Shown here piece after piece: positions 17,544-26,341 of a stretch of 64,000 bases of DNA (position 1 is the stretch's first letter; each line of letters opens with the position of its first letter). Both the position numbers and the translations under genes were made by a program. This DNA comes from CBDHFN01 sp965262605. Its GTDB lineage: Bacteria > Pseudomonadota > Alphaproteobacteria > JASGCL01. The stretch spans positions 1,426,001-1,490,000 of the forward strand of contig CBDHFN010000003.1 of the NCBI GenBank assembly GCA_965262605.1, in the 5' to 3' direction. The notes below the pieces were generated by a model. It was not told the DNA's origin and did no database searches. It saw only the letters and a program-made list of their open reading frames with translations.

Positions 17544-18083
17544 TCAAAGTGCTTCTTGATTTTCGTTGGCGGAATTTTTCGGCGCGAAAATATCTTCAAT
17601 TTGGTCTAATGTTGCACTCCAGCCTTGATTCATGATATTGTAATTTTCAATAAAAGCTTGAATTTCTTTATCGCTGGCATTAATCGGATGCCATTTAAGC
17701 GAAAATTTTGTTTCGTCTTTACCCAGCCCCATAAAATTACAAGTCGTTAAAATTTCAAGCGGCCAATTTTCAATAAATGGGCTTGGCACGATTTCGCCGT
17801 TTTCATTGGAAAAACTGCATATAAATTGTAAAATTGTCGGGCGCAAAATTTGTTTATAAATAATTCTGTCCCAAAAAACTTCGCCGTTTGGGGTTGTGAT
17901 TTTATTTAAACAAAGCTTATTAACAGCAAATTCTTGGGCAACGACTTCGGTTGTGCACCCTTGCGGAGCCCACCATTTTTGAATTAATTCTTTGTCTGTC
18001 CATGCTTGATACAAGCGACCTTGGGATATATTATAAATTTGCGATATGACAAATTCAAGTTTATCGCGGTCAATTTGTTCCAT
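17544..18083 (-). CDS. SRPBCC/AHSA1-domain protein
   Basis: The product has 179 residues from the ATG at 18083, chosen because GGAG lies at good spacing; an upstream in-frame extension to 18131 lacks support. The fold signature is the AHSA1-type lipid-binding-like domain. Near the start it has VISQIYNISQGRLYQAWTD and then KWWAPQGC, with a C-terminal helix NQGWSATLDQIEDI. Such proteins bind hydrophobic ligands or act as stress-related factors, and no specific role can be given. It is divergent from groES with 178 bp between. Confidence 0.8.
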   Translation of the reverse strand: MEQIDRDKLEFVISQIYNISQGRLYQAWTDKELIQKWWAPQGCTTEVVAQEFAVNKLCLNKITTPNGEVFWDRIIYKQILRPTILQFICSFSNENGEIVPSPFIENWPLEILTTCNFMGLGKDETKFSLKWHPINASDKEIQAFIENYNIMNQGWSATLDQIEDIFAPKNSANENQEAL

Positions 18084-18160
18084 ATTTTTCTCCTTCAATA
18101 AGCTTTGGGTATATTGCAAATTTCTTGCCATAAATTTTCAAAATTTTTTTAATTTATACC

Positions 18161-18189
18161 TTGACAAATAATTATTAAATACATATATG
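18161..18189 (+). promoter_or_regulatory. Sigma-70-like promoter of groESL
   Basis: TTGACA at 18161-18166 is followed after 17 bases by TATATG at 18184-18189. The predicted transcription start is about 18196, just before the CIRCE element, so HrcA bound there would block initiation. Confidence 0.75.
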
Positions 18190-18200
18190 AATTGCAAGGA

Positions 18201-18227
18201 TTAGCACTCTTGTTATTAGAGTGCTAA
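18201..18227 (+). promoter_or_regulatory. CIRCE element (HrcA operator)
   Basis: TTAGCACTC (18201-18209), nine bases, then GAGTGCTAA (18219-18227) form a perfect CIRCE inverted repeat with the canonical spacer. HrcA binds this site and represses groESL until heat stress. The hrcA gene is not in this window. Confidence 0.97.
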
Positions 18228-18261
18228 AATAACAACAACAAGGAAATTAAGGAGAATAGAA

Positions 18262-18549
18262 ATGAATTTTCGTCCTTTGCATGATCGTGTTTTAGTAAAA
18301 CGCGTGGAATCAGAACAAAAAACATCTGGTGGTATTATATTGCCAGATACTGCCCAAGAAAAACCAATGGAAGGTGAAATTTTAGCAATCGGCGATGGCT
18401 ATGTCAGCGACGAAGGCAAAACCCGTCCATTAAATGTTAAAAAAGGCGACAGAGTCCTTTTTGGCAAATGGTCAGGCACCGAAGTTAAAGTCAATGGTCA
18501 AGATTTATTAATTATGAAAGAATCTGACATCATGGGCATTATTGGTTAA
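18262..18549 (+). CDS. groES: Co-chaperonin GroES (Hsp10)
   Basis: The 95-residue protein begins MNFRPLHDRVLVKRVESE, has the mobile loop KTSGGIILPDTA (about 21-32) and ends ESDIMGIIG, all typical. It forms the heptameric lid of the GroEL chamber. An AAGGAG ribosome binding site lies before the ATG. It is first in an operon with groEL 26 bp downstream, under a CIRCE-controlled promoter. Confidence 0.99.
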   Translation: MNFRPLHDRVLVKRVESEQKTSGGIILPDTAQEKPMEGEILAIGDGYVSDEGKTRPLNVKKGDRVLFGKWSGTEVKVNGQDLLIMKESDIMGIIG

Positions 18550-18575
18550 AACAAACAACAAGAAGGAATAAAAAA

Positions 18576-20231
18576 ATGGCTGCAAAAGAAGTTAAATTTT
18601 CAGTAGATGCCCGCACCCGTATGATGCGTGGCGTTGACATTATTGCCAATGCGGTAAAAGTAACCTTGGGTCCCAAAGGACGCAATGTCGTTATTGATAA
18701 ATCGTTTGGCGCACCACGAATCACCAAAGACGGCGTGACCGTTGCCAAAGAAATTGAATTGGCTGATAAATTTGAAAACATGGGCGCACAAATGTTGCGT
18801 GAAGTTGCAAGCAAAACGAATGATATTGCTGGCGATGGCACGACAACGGCGACCGTATTGGGGCAAGCAATCGTAACCGAAGGCGTTAAAGCTGTGGCTG
18901 CGGGCATGAATCCAATGGATTTAAAACGCGGTATTGATATTGCGGTTGAAGCAGTTGTTGAACATATCAAAACTTCGGCGAAAAAAATCAATACTTCGGC
19001 GGAAGTTGCGCAAGTTGGCACAATTTCGGCGAATGGTGAAGCCGAAATCGGTCGCATCATTGCCGAAGCAATGGAGCGCGTAGGCAACGAAGGCGTTATC
19101 ACCGTTGAAGAAGCAAAAGGTTTAGCAACAGAATTAGATGTTGTTGAAGGTATGCAATTTGACCGCGGGTATTTATCACCTTATTTTGTCACCAATGGCG
19201 ACAAAATGATTTGTGATTTAGAAAAACCCTATATTTTATTGGTTGAAAAGAAATTATCTTCGTTGCAATCAATTCTTCCAGTTCTGGAAGCAGTCGTGCA
19301 AACTTCTCGCCCATTATTAATTATCAGCGAAGATGTTGAAGGCGAAGCCTTGGCAACTTTGGTTGTTAATAAGTTGCGTGGTGGTTTGAAAGTCGCTGCT
19401 GTTAAAGCTCCGGGCTTTGGCGACAGACGCAAAGCAATGCTTGAAGATATTGCTATCCTAACTGGTGGGCAAGTAATTTCCGAAGATTTAGGTATTAAAT
19501 TGGAAAATGTTACCATTGACATGTTGGGCACTGCAAAAAATGTTCGCATTGACAAAGACAACACAACTATCGTTGATGGTTCGGGTCAAAAATCTGATAT
19601 TGAAGGCCGATGTTCACAAATTCGTCGCCAAATTGACGAAACAACTTCGGATTATGACCGCGAAAAATTACAAGAACGCTTGGCTAAATTAGCTGGTGGC
19701 GTGGCTGTGATTAAAGTCGGCGGTGCAACAGAAGTTGAAGTTAAAGAACGCAAAGACCGCGTTGATGATGCGATGCACGCAACCCGTGCCGCCGTTCAAG
19801 AAGGCGTGGTTCCCGGTGGTGGCACTGCTTTATTGCGCGCGATTGCTGTGTTGGAAAAAGTCAAAGGCATTAACGCTGACCAAAATCATGGTATCAACAT
19901 TATTCGCCGTGCGTTGCAAGCTCCTTGCCGTCAAATTGCTGAAAATGCAGGCTTTGATGGTGCGGTAATTGCGGGCAAAATTCTTGAAAATTCTGAAAAG
20001 AATTTCGGTTTTGACGCGCAATTGGGCGAATATAAAGACTTAGTAAAAGCTGGTATCATTGACCCTGCTAAAGTAGTGCGCACCGCATTACAAGATGCGT
20101 CTTCTGTTGCTGGTTTATTAATCACAACCGAAGCAATGATTGCAGACAAACCATCTGATTCAAAATCTGGTCCATCAATGCCTGATATGGGTGGCATGGG
20201 CGGTATGGGTGGCATGGGCGGAATGATGTAA
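18576..20231 (+). CDS. groEL: Chaperonin GroEL (Hsp60)
   Basis: The 551-residue protein is a full-length GroEL. It begins MAAKEVKFSVDARTRMMRGV, contains the ATP site VTLGPKGRNVV and DGTTTATVL (about 86-95), VEEAKG and the VPGGGTALLRA block near residue 410, and ends in the flexible GGM repeat tail. With GroES it folds proteins in an ATP-driven cage. An AGAAGGA site precedes the ATG, and a clear terminator follows. Confidence 0.99.
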   Translation: MAAKEVKFSVDARTRMMRGVDIIANAVKVTLGPKGRNVVIDKSFGAPRITKDGVTVAKEIELADKFENMGAQMLREVASKTNDIAGDGTTTATVLGQAIVTEGVKAVAAGMNPMDLKRGIDIAVEAVVEHIKTSAKKINTSAEVAQVGTISANGEAEIGRIIAEAMERVGNEGVITVEEAKGLATELDVVEGMQFDRGYLSPYFVTNGDKMICDLEKPYILLVEKKLSSLQSILPVLEAVVQTSRPLLIISEDVEGEALATLVVNKLRGGLKVAAVKAPGFGDRRKAMLEDIAILTGGQVISEDLGIKLENVTIDMLGTAKNVRIDKDNTTIVDGSGQKSDIEGRCSQIRRQIDETTSDYDREKLQERLAKLAGGVAVIKVGGATEVEVKERKDRVDDAMHATRAAVQEGVVPGGGTALLRAIAVLEKVKGINADQNHGINIIRRALQAPCRQIAENAGFDGAVIAGKILENSEKNFGFDAQLGEYKDLVKAGIIDPAKVVRTALQDASSVAGLLITTEAMIADKPSDSKSGPSMPDMGGMGGMGGMGGMM

Positions 20232-20265
20232 TTCATTCGTTTAGGTTATTCATATACAACAAACG

Positions 20266-20295
20266 AAAACGCTGGGTGAAAATCCAGCGTTTTTA
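20266..20295 (+). terminator. Rho-independent terminator after groEL
   Basis: AAAACGCTGG (20266-20275), the loop GTGAAAAT, and CCAGCGTTTT (20284-20293) form a ten-pair stem that runs directly into a T-rich tail. It lies 34 bp after the groEL stop and should end the groESL transcript. Confidence 0.9.
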
Positions 20296-20441
20296 TTTTT
20301 AAAACGCGCGAAATTTGACTTTATCATTGTTAAAAAATGGCGAAGCACTGATTAAAATAGTTGATTATCTGTCTTTTTTATGATATTTTTTTTATTATGA
20401 AATTATATATTTTGTTTTATTCTATTTAAGTTAAGGGCGGG

Positions 20442-22841
20442 TTGAAATTGAAAATTTTATGGGCAATTTTATTTGTTTTTCCCCTTTTATTTAATGCGGG
20501 GAATGCGGACAATTATACTTTACCTAAAAACAGCCCCGCATACGAATTTATAAACAAAATAAAACAAAACCCGTTAAGATTTAATGAAATTTCCAATAAT
20601 TTAAACGATGTTGGGTTGCAAAATTTAGTCTTAGGATATGTATATGAGCATGGGATTGGAGTTGAAGAAAATTCTAAACTTGCGCTTGAATATTATCAAA
20701 AATCTGCGAACGCCAATAACCCATTTGGGCAATTAATGATGGGGCATGCGTATTTTTATGGTAAAAATATTGCGGAAGATTATCAAAAAGCTTTCAAAAA
20801 TTACCAATTGGCTTCAAATGCAAATTTACCCGATGCGTTATATCATTTGGGGGTCATAAATTTTGAAGGATATGGTGTAATAAAAGATTATAAATTGGCA
20901 AAAATATGGTTTGAAAAAGCCATCGCATTGGGGAATATTGACGCAAATTATTATCTTGGGCTTGTTTATGGATATGGATTTGGTGAAGATATTAATCCAA
21001 ATTTAGCGATAAATTATTATATAAAAGCGGCGATTAATGAGCATGTTTTAGCTAATTTTGAATTGGGTAAATTATATTTTGAAGATAAAATAATTGCCCG
21101 CAATTTGCAACTTGCTATGCCGCATTTAAAATTTGCGGCTTACAAACAACATGCGCAATCACAATTTATTGTCGGTTATATTTTTTACAAAAGCTTATTG
21201 GGACAACCAGATTTTAATATGGCGCGTAATTATTTTATCCTTGCGGCGCGTAATGGCAGTCCCGAGTCCGAATTTTATTTGGGCGAGTTATATGAAACAG
21301 GTAAATTAGGTAAGCCTGATATGCAAAAAGCCATTGAATTTTATATGTTAGCGGCGAATCATCAATATTCCACGGCGATGGTTAAAGTTGCTGAATTTTA
21401 TCAAGAAGGCATTCATGTTCCCAAAAATCTTAAATTATCATTAAAATATTTGCAAACTGCCGCGCAAAATGATGATTCGCAAGCTGTTTATTTAATGGGT
21501 AATATTTTTGCGTCTGGTGAAACATTAGATTCGGGTTTAAAATTTGACAAAGAAAAAATGATAAAAACTGGCGATTATATTCCCCAAGACATTGAAAAAT
21601 CGGTGGAATTATATAAAAAATCTTCGGAATTTGGTAATGCCAAAGCGCAATATAAATTGGCAAAATATTATCTTGATGGTAAAAGCAATGATTTAAATGA
21701 CCGAAAACTTGGCGTAGAATTTTTAATAAAAGCCGCCAAGCAAAAGCAAGCTGATGCGTTGTTTGAATTAGGCGTGTTATATTATGATGGCGATATATTG
21801 GGCAAGAATAATGAAAAAGCTTGGAGCTTATTTGAATTGGCAAGCAAGCAAAATTACGCCAAAGCTTTTTATTATATGGGTTTGATGACTATAAATGGTG
21901 ATAATGGCAATATTCCATCACCAAAATCGGCGTATAATTATTTTATGAGATGCGCGGATGATAAAAATTCGGAATGTTTTTATCAACTTGGTTTTATTGA
22001 TTATATATATTTATTGCAAAAAGATCAAGCCATAAAAAATTTAAATAAAGCCGTGAAATTAGGGTCATCAAATGCCCAATATTTTTTGGGTAATATTTAT
22101 AATATTGACGGCAACGAAAAATTAGCAAAAAAAAATTATGAAATGGCGGCGGCACAGGGACATACTATTGCATTATCGCAATTGGGGCTATATTATATGC
22201 CCATAAAAATTGAAAAATCTGTGGATTATTTTGAAAAATCGCTTGATTTGGGTAATAAAGAAGCCGCTTATTTTTTAGGCATGATTTATCTTGATGGTTT
22301 GCAAAATACCAATAAGGACATTAATAAAGCCATGAAATATCTAGATGATGCAGCAAAATATGGGCATGCGCAAGCGCAATTTACCTTGGGAATGTTATAT
22401 TACAAGCAATTAGTAAATCAAGACAAAGAAGCCGCATTTAGATATTTTAACAGCGCCGCCAAACAAAACCATATTGATGCAATTAACATGCTGGCATCAA
22501 TGTATGTAAAGGGTGATTATGTTAAAGAAAATAAAGAAAAAGCAATTAGCCTATACCGAAAAATTGCTAAATTTGGGCATGTTGATGCTTTTAATTCCTT
22601 AGCTTATTTATTATATGAACAATCAAATAATCAAAATTCTGTGCAAGAAGCTATAAATTTTTGGCAAAAATCCGCTGATTTAGGTAATGCTGATTCTTTA
22701 TACCAACTGGGTGAATTATATTATGCGGGGGAATCTGTCCCAAAAGATACGGATAAAGCGTTCGTTTATTTTAAAAAATCTGCGAAATTAGGAAATATTA
22801 AAGCCCGTGAAATATTGGATAAGAAAAATTTAGTGTATTAA
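20442..22841 (+). CDS. Large Sel1-repeat (TPR-like) secreted protein
   Basis: The protein has about 799 residues. A hydrophobic N-terminus (about residues 5-18, ending GNADN) looks like a signal peptide. The rest is almost entirely Sel1-like repeats of about 36 residues, seen as YxLGxxYxxGxG...DxxKAxxYxxKAA units such as LVLGYVYEHGIGVEEN and LYQLGELYYAGESVP. I count roughly twenty. Sel1 proteins act as periplasmic or surface scaffolds for protein-protein contacts. The start is a TTG, at 20442 or 20448, preceded by AAGGGCGGG; no ATG is available nearby. The partner is not shown. It stands alone after groEL, before tRNA-Leu. Confidence 0.85.
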   Translation: MKLKILWAILFVFPLLFNAGNADNYTLPKNSPAYEFINKIKQNPLRFNEISNNLNDVGLQNLVLGYVYEHGIGVEENSKLALEYYQKSANANNPFGQLMMGHAYFYGKNIAEDYQKAFKNYQLASNANLPDALYHLGVINFEGYGVIKDYKLAKIWFEKAIALGNIDANYYLGLVYGYGFGEDINPNLAINYYIKAAINEHVLANFELGKLYFEDKIIARNLQLAMPHLKFAAYKQHAQSQFIVGYIFYKSLLGQPDFNMARNYFILAARNGSPESEFYLGELYETGKLGKPDMQKAIEFYMLAANHQYSTAMVKVAEFYQEGIHVPKNLKLSLKYLQTAAQNDDSQAVYLMGNIFASGETLDSGLKFDKEKMIKTGDYIPQDIEKSVELYKKSSEFGNAKAQYKLAKYYLDGKSNDLNDRKLGVEFLIKAAKQKQADALFELGVLYYDGDILGKNNEKAWSLFELASKQNYAKAFYYMGLMTINGDNGNIPSPKSAYNYFMRCADDKNSECFYQLGFIDYIYLLQKDQAIKNLNKAVKLGSSNAQYFLGNIYNIDGNEKLAKKNYEMAAAQGHTIALSQLGLYYMPIKIEKSVDYFEKSLDLGNKEAAYFLGMIYLDGLQNTNKDINKAMKYLDDAAKYGHAQAQFTLGMLYYKQLVNQDKEAAFRYFNSAAKQNHIDAINMLASMYVKGDYVKENKEKAISLYRKIAKFGHVDAFNSLAYLLYEQSNNQNSVQEAINFWQKSADLGNADSLYQLGELYYAGESVPKDTDKAFVYFKKSAKLGNIKAREILDKKNLVY

Positions 22842-22847
22842 ATTTAT

Positions 22848-22935
22848 TGGTGCGGGCGGGGAGAATCGAACTCCCACTTTGCCGAGCAAAACCAGATTTT
22901 GAGTCTGGCGCGTCTACCAGTTCCGCCACGCCCGC
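22848..22935 (-). tRNA. tRNA-Leu (anticodon CAA)
   Basis: An 88-base class II tRNA reads on the minus strand. The acceptor stem is GCGGGCG/CGCCCGC, and the D loop has the AACTGGTAGACGC pattern typical of Leu. The anticodon stem CCAGA/TCTGG encloses CTCAAAA, giving anticodon CAA. A long variable arm (TTTTGCTCGGCAAAG) follows, then GTTCGATTC and an encoded CCA. Confidence 0.96.
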
Positions 22936-22980
22936 ATAAAAATGACTTTACTGAAAAAAAAGCGATTGTCAAGCAAAGTT

Positions 22981-23640
22981 TTATTGCGAATATAAAATAT
23001 TTCCAATAAAATTGCGGTAATTTTTTTGCCAATCTGGCGCAAATAGGCTTTGCGAATAATCGGGTTCAATGGCAATTTCATTTAATAATCTGTTAATTTC
23101 TGCGCCATTGCTTGCTAAATTAAAATGCGGGGGAATATGTCTTGCGGTTAAGGGGCTTTCCAAAACAAAAACTTGCTTATTGCTTGCTTTGGCTTCAAAT
23201 AATCCCGTGGAAATATCACCAATTACACCATCTACTATACTGATGCTGGCGTTTATATTGGGTTCTTTGTCAAAAATAACTTGCGGATATAATGGTTTTA
23301 ATTCGTCATAATCGTAATTTTCTAAGGGGTGCTTGCGAAAAATAACCGAATATTCTTTGTTTAATGCACAAAATTCTGATATTATTTTAATGTAAAGCTT
23401 GGGCTGCATGCCCGAAGAAATTAACAGCAATTGTTTGCTTGGTGGGGCATTTTTGATTTTGGGGCGGAATCTGTTTGATTCGCTAAAATGCGGGTTGCCG
23501 ATAATGATTTTTTCGCATGGTAAAGAAATATAATCAAGCCACCATTTACCATATGCAAGAAAATAATCAGGCAAATAAGGTTTTATTTTGGAAAAAATAT
23601 TGGGGTGATAATTATAGGCTTCATGATTTTTGCTGACCAT
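22981..23640 (-). CDS. C-terminal half of a frameshifted polysaccharide biosynthesis glycosyltransferase
   Basis: This 219-residue frame is the second half of the gene whose first half ends at 23654. Its frame is open upstream of the ATG and encodes TIEFQHG just before MVSKNHEAY. EFQHG followed by a His/Tyr-rich stretch is typical of capsule-type glycosyltransferases with a GT-B fold. The rest has LLISSGMQPKLY, FRKHPLENYDY and a GDISTGLFEA block, as in nucleotide-sugar binding C-terminal domains. Taken together with 23654-24400 the intact protein would have about 470 residues. It is most likely a broken or phase-variable gene, or a sequencing error, rather than two proteins. Confidence 0.7.
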   Translation of the reverse strand: MVSKNHEAYNYHPNIFSKIKPYLPDYFLAYGKWWLDYISLPCEKIIIGNPHFSESNRFRPKIKNAPPSKQLLLISSGMQPKLYIKIISEFCALNKEYSVIFRKHPLENYDYDELKPLYPQVIFDKEPNINASISIVDGVIGDISTGLFEAKASNKQVFVLESPLTARHIPPHFNLASNGAEINRLLNEIAIEPDYSQSLFAPDWQKNYRNFIGNILYSQ

Positions 23641-23653
23641 GCCGTGTTGAAAT

Positions 23654-24400
23654 TCAATCGTTTTTTATGGCGCGTTCCTTGGCAATTTTAATGATATTAG
23701 CTTGATAACCATAACATCCGTCTTCTAAAATGATGATTTTGGGTTGAATCTTGTCCAACATTTTATGAATTAAATCACAATAATATTTTTGTCCAACATA
23801 AGTTTTATATAAAAAATTTTCAATTTCTTGCCAATCTTCGGCGTTAATATAGGCTATATGCTGTTTTAATTTGTTTATAAACCCACTAATTTGATAGGAT
23901 ATTTCTTGGTCTTTGAATAAAATCTTGCGCAATGCAAAAATATTTTTAATGCGGCTTAATTCATAATTCATAATATAGGGCAGGGCGCGCCCACCATGGT
24001 CTTGAAAATTTACAGACATTTCCATAATCGCTGTATCTTGGGGATAGCATAAACCGAAATAATCTGCCAATCGGTTGAATCCCCTGCCTTTTATTTTTAA
24101 TACAGCCGTGTCGGTGGTAATAAATAAAATATCATGCTGTTGTTGTTTCCAATTAAAAATATTATGTTTAAGGGTTTTCCATAAATATGGCAATGAAGGC
24201 AAGGAAAATTTATTTTGATAAGATTTGAAATTTATAGAACCCGTAATTGAATCTTCAATTGCGCGGGCAATCATATAACGAATCGGTATCCAAAAAGGTA
24301 TTTCGCCCGGCATTTTCATATCCCAAATAAAATCTTGCGTTGCCTCGCAATGCAGAATTTGGCGAAATCCTTCGGCGTGCGATTGTGAAAAATTATCCAT
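23654..24400 (-). CDS. N-terminal half of a frameshifted polysaccharide biosynthesis glycosyltransferase
   Basis: The 248-residue frame ends prematurely in KERAIKND just after a run of six A on the coding strand (23661-23666). Removing one A restores AIKTIEFQHGMVSKNHE and joins it to the frame ending at 22981. The visible half has FWIPIRYMIARAIEDS near the start, HDILFITTD and IIILEDGCYGYQANI, the last being the usual lead-in to the EFQHG motif. It overlaps the upstream flippase gene by 8 bp. This supports a role in surface polysaccharide synthesis in the cytoplasm. The sugar is unknown. Confidence 0.7.
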   Translation of the reverse strand: MDNFSQSHAEGFRQILHCEATQDFIWDMKMPGEIPFWIPIRYMIARAIEDSITGSINFKSYQNKFSLPSLPYLWKTLKHNIFNWKQQQHDILFITTDTAVLKIKGRGFNRLADYFGLCYPQDTAIMEMSVNFQDHGGRALPYIMNYELSRIKNIFALRKILFKDQEISYQISGFINKLKQHIAYINAEDWQEIENFLYKTYVGQKYYCDLIHKMLDKIQPKIIILEDGCYGYQANIIKIAKERAIKND

Positions 24401-25628
24401 TATGCCCTCTTGAAAAAGTTTTAATTGCTAAAAAATTTACAGCTATTAAAACTAATAATTGCGTGATGCTGTAAGCAAAAGCCCCACCAATTGCACCATA
24501 ATTGCTTATCAAATAAAAAGCAAGAATAATATTAATGCCCCCGCAAACAAGCGAAATTATTGATAATATCCCAGTTTTTTCAGCAAAAAACACGATATTT
24601 GTCGCTAAATAATATAACCCACCGAATCCCATTCCCACAAATAATATTTGTAAAATTTGGTAATAATCTTGATATTTATCGCCCGCGAAAATTTGAATAA
24701 TCAAGGGCGCAAATATAATCAATACTGCCACAGATATTATCCATAATGCGCCATATAAAATGATGGATTTTTTGATTTCAAGCCGCGCTTGGGCGTCATT
24801 AACCGCTAATTTTTTATATATCCACGGCGCATATGCCTTGTTAAAAGCATCGGCAACCAGCGATAATCCCAACGCGATTTGCAAGCATACACCATAATAT
24901 CCAGCTTGCTCAATCCCCATTAAAGCCGCAACGATATTGCGGTCTAACGAAGCAATAATTAATGAACCAATTGTATGGGGCATTAAAGGCAAACCAAATT
25001 GTAATATGCGCTTAACATGGTTGTAATTATATCGCCATTTTGGCTTAAATTGCCGATGTATAATTAAAACTAAAATGATAATTATTAATAAACTTGCAAT
25101 AAAAATTCCCCAAATTCGCGCTAAGTAGCTTTGGTTGATTAAAACCACCCACGCCAGCGCGATAAATCCATTTAATAGGGCTTGTATAATTTGCACAAAG
25201 GCATATTGAATCGCTTTGTTTTGAATTTGCAGAATACTGAAATATAAGCTGATTAAAAATTGTAATAACCCCAAGAATATTGTGGTCATAAATATCGGGT
25301 AATTAATCCCCCATGTTTCGCCATTTAATGCCCAATAAACCAAGCTTGAAAATACTGAAATCAAGAAAAAATTGCTGAAAATTATCGTTAGCATATTGCT
25401 GAAATATTCGTGAAATTCGTCTTGGCTTAATTTAAAATAATGCGATTGTAAAGCCGCATGGCAATTAACGCCAATCAAAGACGAAAAAATTTGCACAAAA
25501 ATTGTAAATATGCTGATGATTCCCATATCCGATACGGATAAATATCGCGCTAATATTGGCAATAAAGCATATGGGACTAACGCCCAGATGATATTAGAAA
25601 TTAAATATGCTAATGAAGATTTGCCCAT
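24393..25628 (-). CDS. Wzx-type polysaccharide flippase
   Basis: The 411-residue protein has about twelve hydrophobic segments and no large soluble domain. It begins SSLAYLISNIIWALVPYALLPILARYLS, with the middle QFGLPLMPHTIGSLIIASLDRNIVAALMG block near residue 205. Both are characteristic of the MOP superfamily polysaccharide flippases (Wzx), which move lipid-linked repeat units across the inner membrane. An AAGG site precedes the ATG. It overlaps the frameshifted glycosyltransferase by 8 bp. A Wzy-type polymerase lies across the divergent exporter genes at 31477. Confidence 0.87.
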   Translation of the reverse strand: MGKSSLAYLISNIIWALVPYALLPILARYLSVSDMGIISIFTIFVQIFSSLIGVNCHAALQSHYFKLSQDEFHEYFSNMLTIIFSNFFLISVFSSLVYWALNGETWGINYPIFMTTIFLGLLQFLISLYFSILQIQNKAIQYAFVQIIQALLNGFIALAWVVLINQSYLARIWGIFIASLLIIIILVLIIHRQFKPKWRYNYNHVKRILQFGLPLMPHTIGSLIIASLDRNIVAALMGIEQAGYYGVCLQIALGLSLVADAFNKAYAPWIYKKLAVNDAQARLEIKKSIILYGALWIISVAVLIIFAPLIIQIFAGDKYQDYYQILQILFVGMGFGGLYYLATNIVFFAEKTGILSIISLVCGGINIILAFYLISNYGAIGGAFAYSITQLLVLIAVNFLAIKTFSRGHNG

Positions 25629-25680
25629 GATTAACCTTGGGATTATTTTTGATTAAAAATCAAGGAATTTTTGAATTTTA

Positions 25681-25709
25681 TTGACATTTATTTTTGCAAG
25701 ATATACGAT
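25681..25709 (+). promoter_or_regulatory. Sigma-70-like promoter of the export operon, leaderless geometry
   Basis: TTGACA at 25681-25686 is followed after 17 bases by TACGAT at 25704-25709, and the ATG of the adaptor gene begins only 6 bases later at 25716. Transcription would then start at or within a base or two of the start codon. No Shine-Dalgarno is present, in agreement with this. Confidence 0.6.
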
Positions 25710-25715
25710 AATAAT

Positions 25716-26336
25716 ATGAGTGATTCTTTTCGCAAGCATACTTTTATAAAATTACCCACATCTGAACGAAATTACGAAGTGGTTTCAATTGTGCGACCAA
25801 TTGATTGGGTGCTGGTGATTGTTTTTATAATTGGCTTGATTATATTAATTACATGGGGGTTCGTTGGATATATTTCCAGCCGAATTATTGCGCAAGCAAT
25901 TATTTTACCGCAAAATTCAAAAATTTTTGATGCAAATAATAATGGTAATTTGGGTAATTTGGCGTTTGATAATAATGGACCCGTTGAAGTTGTCGCCTTT
26001 ATAGGCGTGAATCAAATAAAAAAAATCAAAATTGGGCAAAAAGCTTTAATAGAAGTCGCAGATACATATGGCATAGATAATGAAAAAATTATCGCGCAAA
26101 TTACCGATATTGCCAAGCACCCCATTTCAAAACAATTAATTAATCAAAAAATTGGCATTGGCGATACGATGAATAATTTAGTTAGCAACCCAATTTCATA
26201 CGCAGTAAAGCTTGAATTTTCGCAAAATGTCCAAAACCTTAATTTAAATATTGGCACAATCGTAAACACGAATATTGAAATTGACAAGCAGCACCCAATT
26301 TCGCTCGCTTTACCAATTTTAAAACATAAACAATAA
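25716..26336 (+). CDS. Short HlyD-like adaptor of an NHLM/NHLP-type export system
   Basis: From the ATG at 25716 the protein has 206 residues. It starts with a short cytoplasmic segment (FRKHTFIKLPTSERNYEVV), then one membrane helix (about 33-55, with ITWGFVGYI). It ends with a beta domain containing VVAFIGVNQIKKIKIGQKALIEV and AQITDIAKHPIS. The N-terminus and the beta domain match the HlyD-like subunit of NHLM bacteriocin exporters. The long alpha-hairpin and lipoyl segments of normal HlyD proteins are missing, so it may not reach an outer-membrane channel alone. An upstream extension to 25671 would cross the promoter. ABC1 begins 5 bp later. Confidence 0.68.
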   Translation: MSDSFRKHTFIKLPTSERNYEVVSIVRPIDWVLVIVFIIGLIILITWGFVGYISSRIIAQAIILPQNSKIFDANNNGNLGNLAFDNNGPVEVVAFIGVNQIKKIKIGQKALIEVADTYGIDNEKIIAQITDIAKHPISKQLINQKIGIGDTMNNLVSNPISYAVKLEFSQNVQNLNLNIGTIVNTNIEIDKQHPISLALPILKHKQ

Positions 26337-26341
26337 AAGCC

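Noticed and set aside
20442..22841. The Sel1 repeats as a DNA-level tandem repeat or CRISPR-like array
   Set aside because: The units are similar at protein level only; DNA units differ in length and sequence and form one open frame.
23650..23670. Programmed -1 frameshifting at the A-AAA-AAC sequence in the broken glycosyltransferase
   Set aside because: The heptamer is in the correct phase for a -1 slip, but the second half of the gene is in the +1 frame, so a -1 slip does not restore it. A one-base homopolymer change explains the data better.
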